In this document: positions 4,912 to 5,066 of the stretch, one piece after another
Numbering within the stretch: the first letter of the stretch is position 1
Layout of the letters: every line of letters begins with the position of its first letter
Source of the DNA: Chloroflexota bacterium
Lineage (GTDB): Bacteria; Chloroflexota; Anaerolineae; Promineifilales; Promineifilaceae
Length of the DNA stretch: 5,066 nt
Assembly: GCA_024223125.1 (NCBI GenBank)
Contig: JAAEOP010000790.1
Span: 1 to 5,066, forward strand
Direction of reading: 5' to 3'
Program-made: the position numbers and the translations under genes
The notes under the pieces: model-generated
Told to the model about the DNA's origin: nothing
Seen by the model: the letters and a program-made list of their open reading frames with translations, nothing else
Databases searched by the model: none

Positions 4912-4966
4912 TTCTGGCTGCCGGGTTCTGTATTCTGGTTTCTGCAATGCTGTTTTCTGGCTCTGG
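4912..4966 (+). repeat. TTCTG-rich tract right after the stop codon
   Basis: TTCTG occurs at 4912, 4926, 4933, 4940 and 4955, followed by CTCTGG at 4961-4966: five copies in 48 nt, spaced 7, 14 or 15 nt apart. The tract is pyrimidine/G-biased and almost A-free, and begins one base after the TAG. Its place just 3' of the putative VR suggests a cis element of the retroelement rather than a chance low-complexity run. Confidence 0.5.
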
Positions 4967-5020
4967 TTTCAGCAGCAGCTTAGGCTCAAGGCCGTCTCAG
5001 GCGCAAGCGGCCAACCTGTT

Positions 5021-5034
5021 CCCGCGTCAGCGGG
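5021..5034 (+). other. Small GC hairpin downstream of the putative VR
   Basis: CCCGC (5021-5025) and GCGGG (5030-5034) form a perfect 5-bp stem with a GTCA tetraloop, 110 nt after the stop codon. Some DGR targets have a short GC hairpin with a 4-nt loop 3' of the variable region that aids homing. The stem here is shorter and farther away than the well-studied phage example, so the assignment is weak; a weak terminator is the alternative. Confidence 0.3.
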
Positions 5035-5066
5035 TCGATTTAAAATTTATGGTAACTACTCACCCT

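Larger units (their letters stand above)
4912..5066 (+). other. Noncoding 3' flank of the operon to the window edge
   Basis: There is no gene in these 155 nt. After the TTCTG tract come a possible GGCCG...CGGCC stem (4990-4994 / 5008-5012) and a small perfect hairpin, CCCGC-GTCA-GCGGG (5021-5034), followed by an AT-rich stretch (5037-5050) without a clean T-run. An ATG at 5049-5051 opens a frame to the edge but has no ribosome-binding site. No convincing operon terminator is visible. Confidence 0.5.

Noticed and set aside
5049..5066. ATG near the right edge as start of the next gene
   Set aside because: Only six codons are visible and there is no Shine-Dalgarno; it cannot be judged from the window.

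Overview
The window looks like an accessory defence/conflict region from a filamentous Chloroflexota (Anaerolineae-like) bacterium. That placement is inference: it rests on the gene style (a NACHT ATPase fused to an FGE-sulfatase/formylglycine-generating-enzyme-like fold, a plant-type LRR protein, small Ala-rich proteins with a Gly/Asn/Ile motif), on GC-rich genes beside AT-rich, repeat-laden intergenic DNA, and on the palindromic repeats. No rRNA or housekeeping gene is present to confirm it.

Layout. Positions 1-584 (minus strand) hold the N-terminal part of a leucine-rich-repeat protein that runs off the left edge. Positions 585-1447 are a long gene-poor stretch with several inverted repeats, a doubtful transposase remnant, a strong bidirectional intrinsic terminator (1282-1315) and a near-consensus minus-strand promoter (1401-1373). 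That promoter and terminator together predict a short structured RNA of about 85 nt. Positions 1448-4911 (plus strand) form a tight two-gene operon with a 20-nt gap: a 178-aa protein carrying two copies of a short motif, then a 968-aa protein that starts with a third copy, continues with a NACHT (STAND-class) NTPase module and ends with an FGE-sulfatase/C-type-lectin-like domain. Positions 4912-5066 are noncoding and begin with a TTCTG-rich tract.

How the parts may work together. The C-terminus of the 968-aa protein has the hallmarks of a diversity-generating retroelement (DGR) variable region: RGGGW...R...R...FRLV, 24 of 27 codons of the form NNY, then an A-free 26-nt tail at the very 3' end of the gene. 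The template repeat and reverse transcriptase are not in the window and would be expected nearby. The motif shared by both operon proteins (V-[KE]-A-x-x-[ND]-I-x-A-x-[ND]-I-[IV]-T-G-[VFI]-Q) resembles the way NLR-like receptors and their effectors share amyloid/RHIM-like signalling motifs. The working model is a diversified receptor: the FGE domain senses a ligand, the NACHT module switches or oligomerises, and the N-terminal motif templates assembly of the small partner, whose C-terminal hydrophobic helix could act on membranes. The domains are seen in the sequence; the mechanism is inferred.
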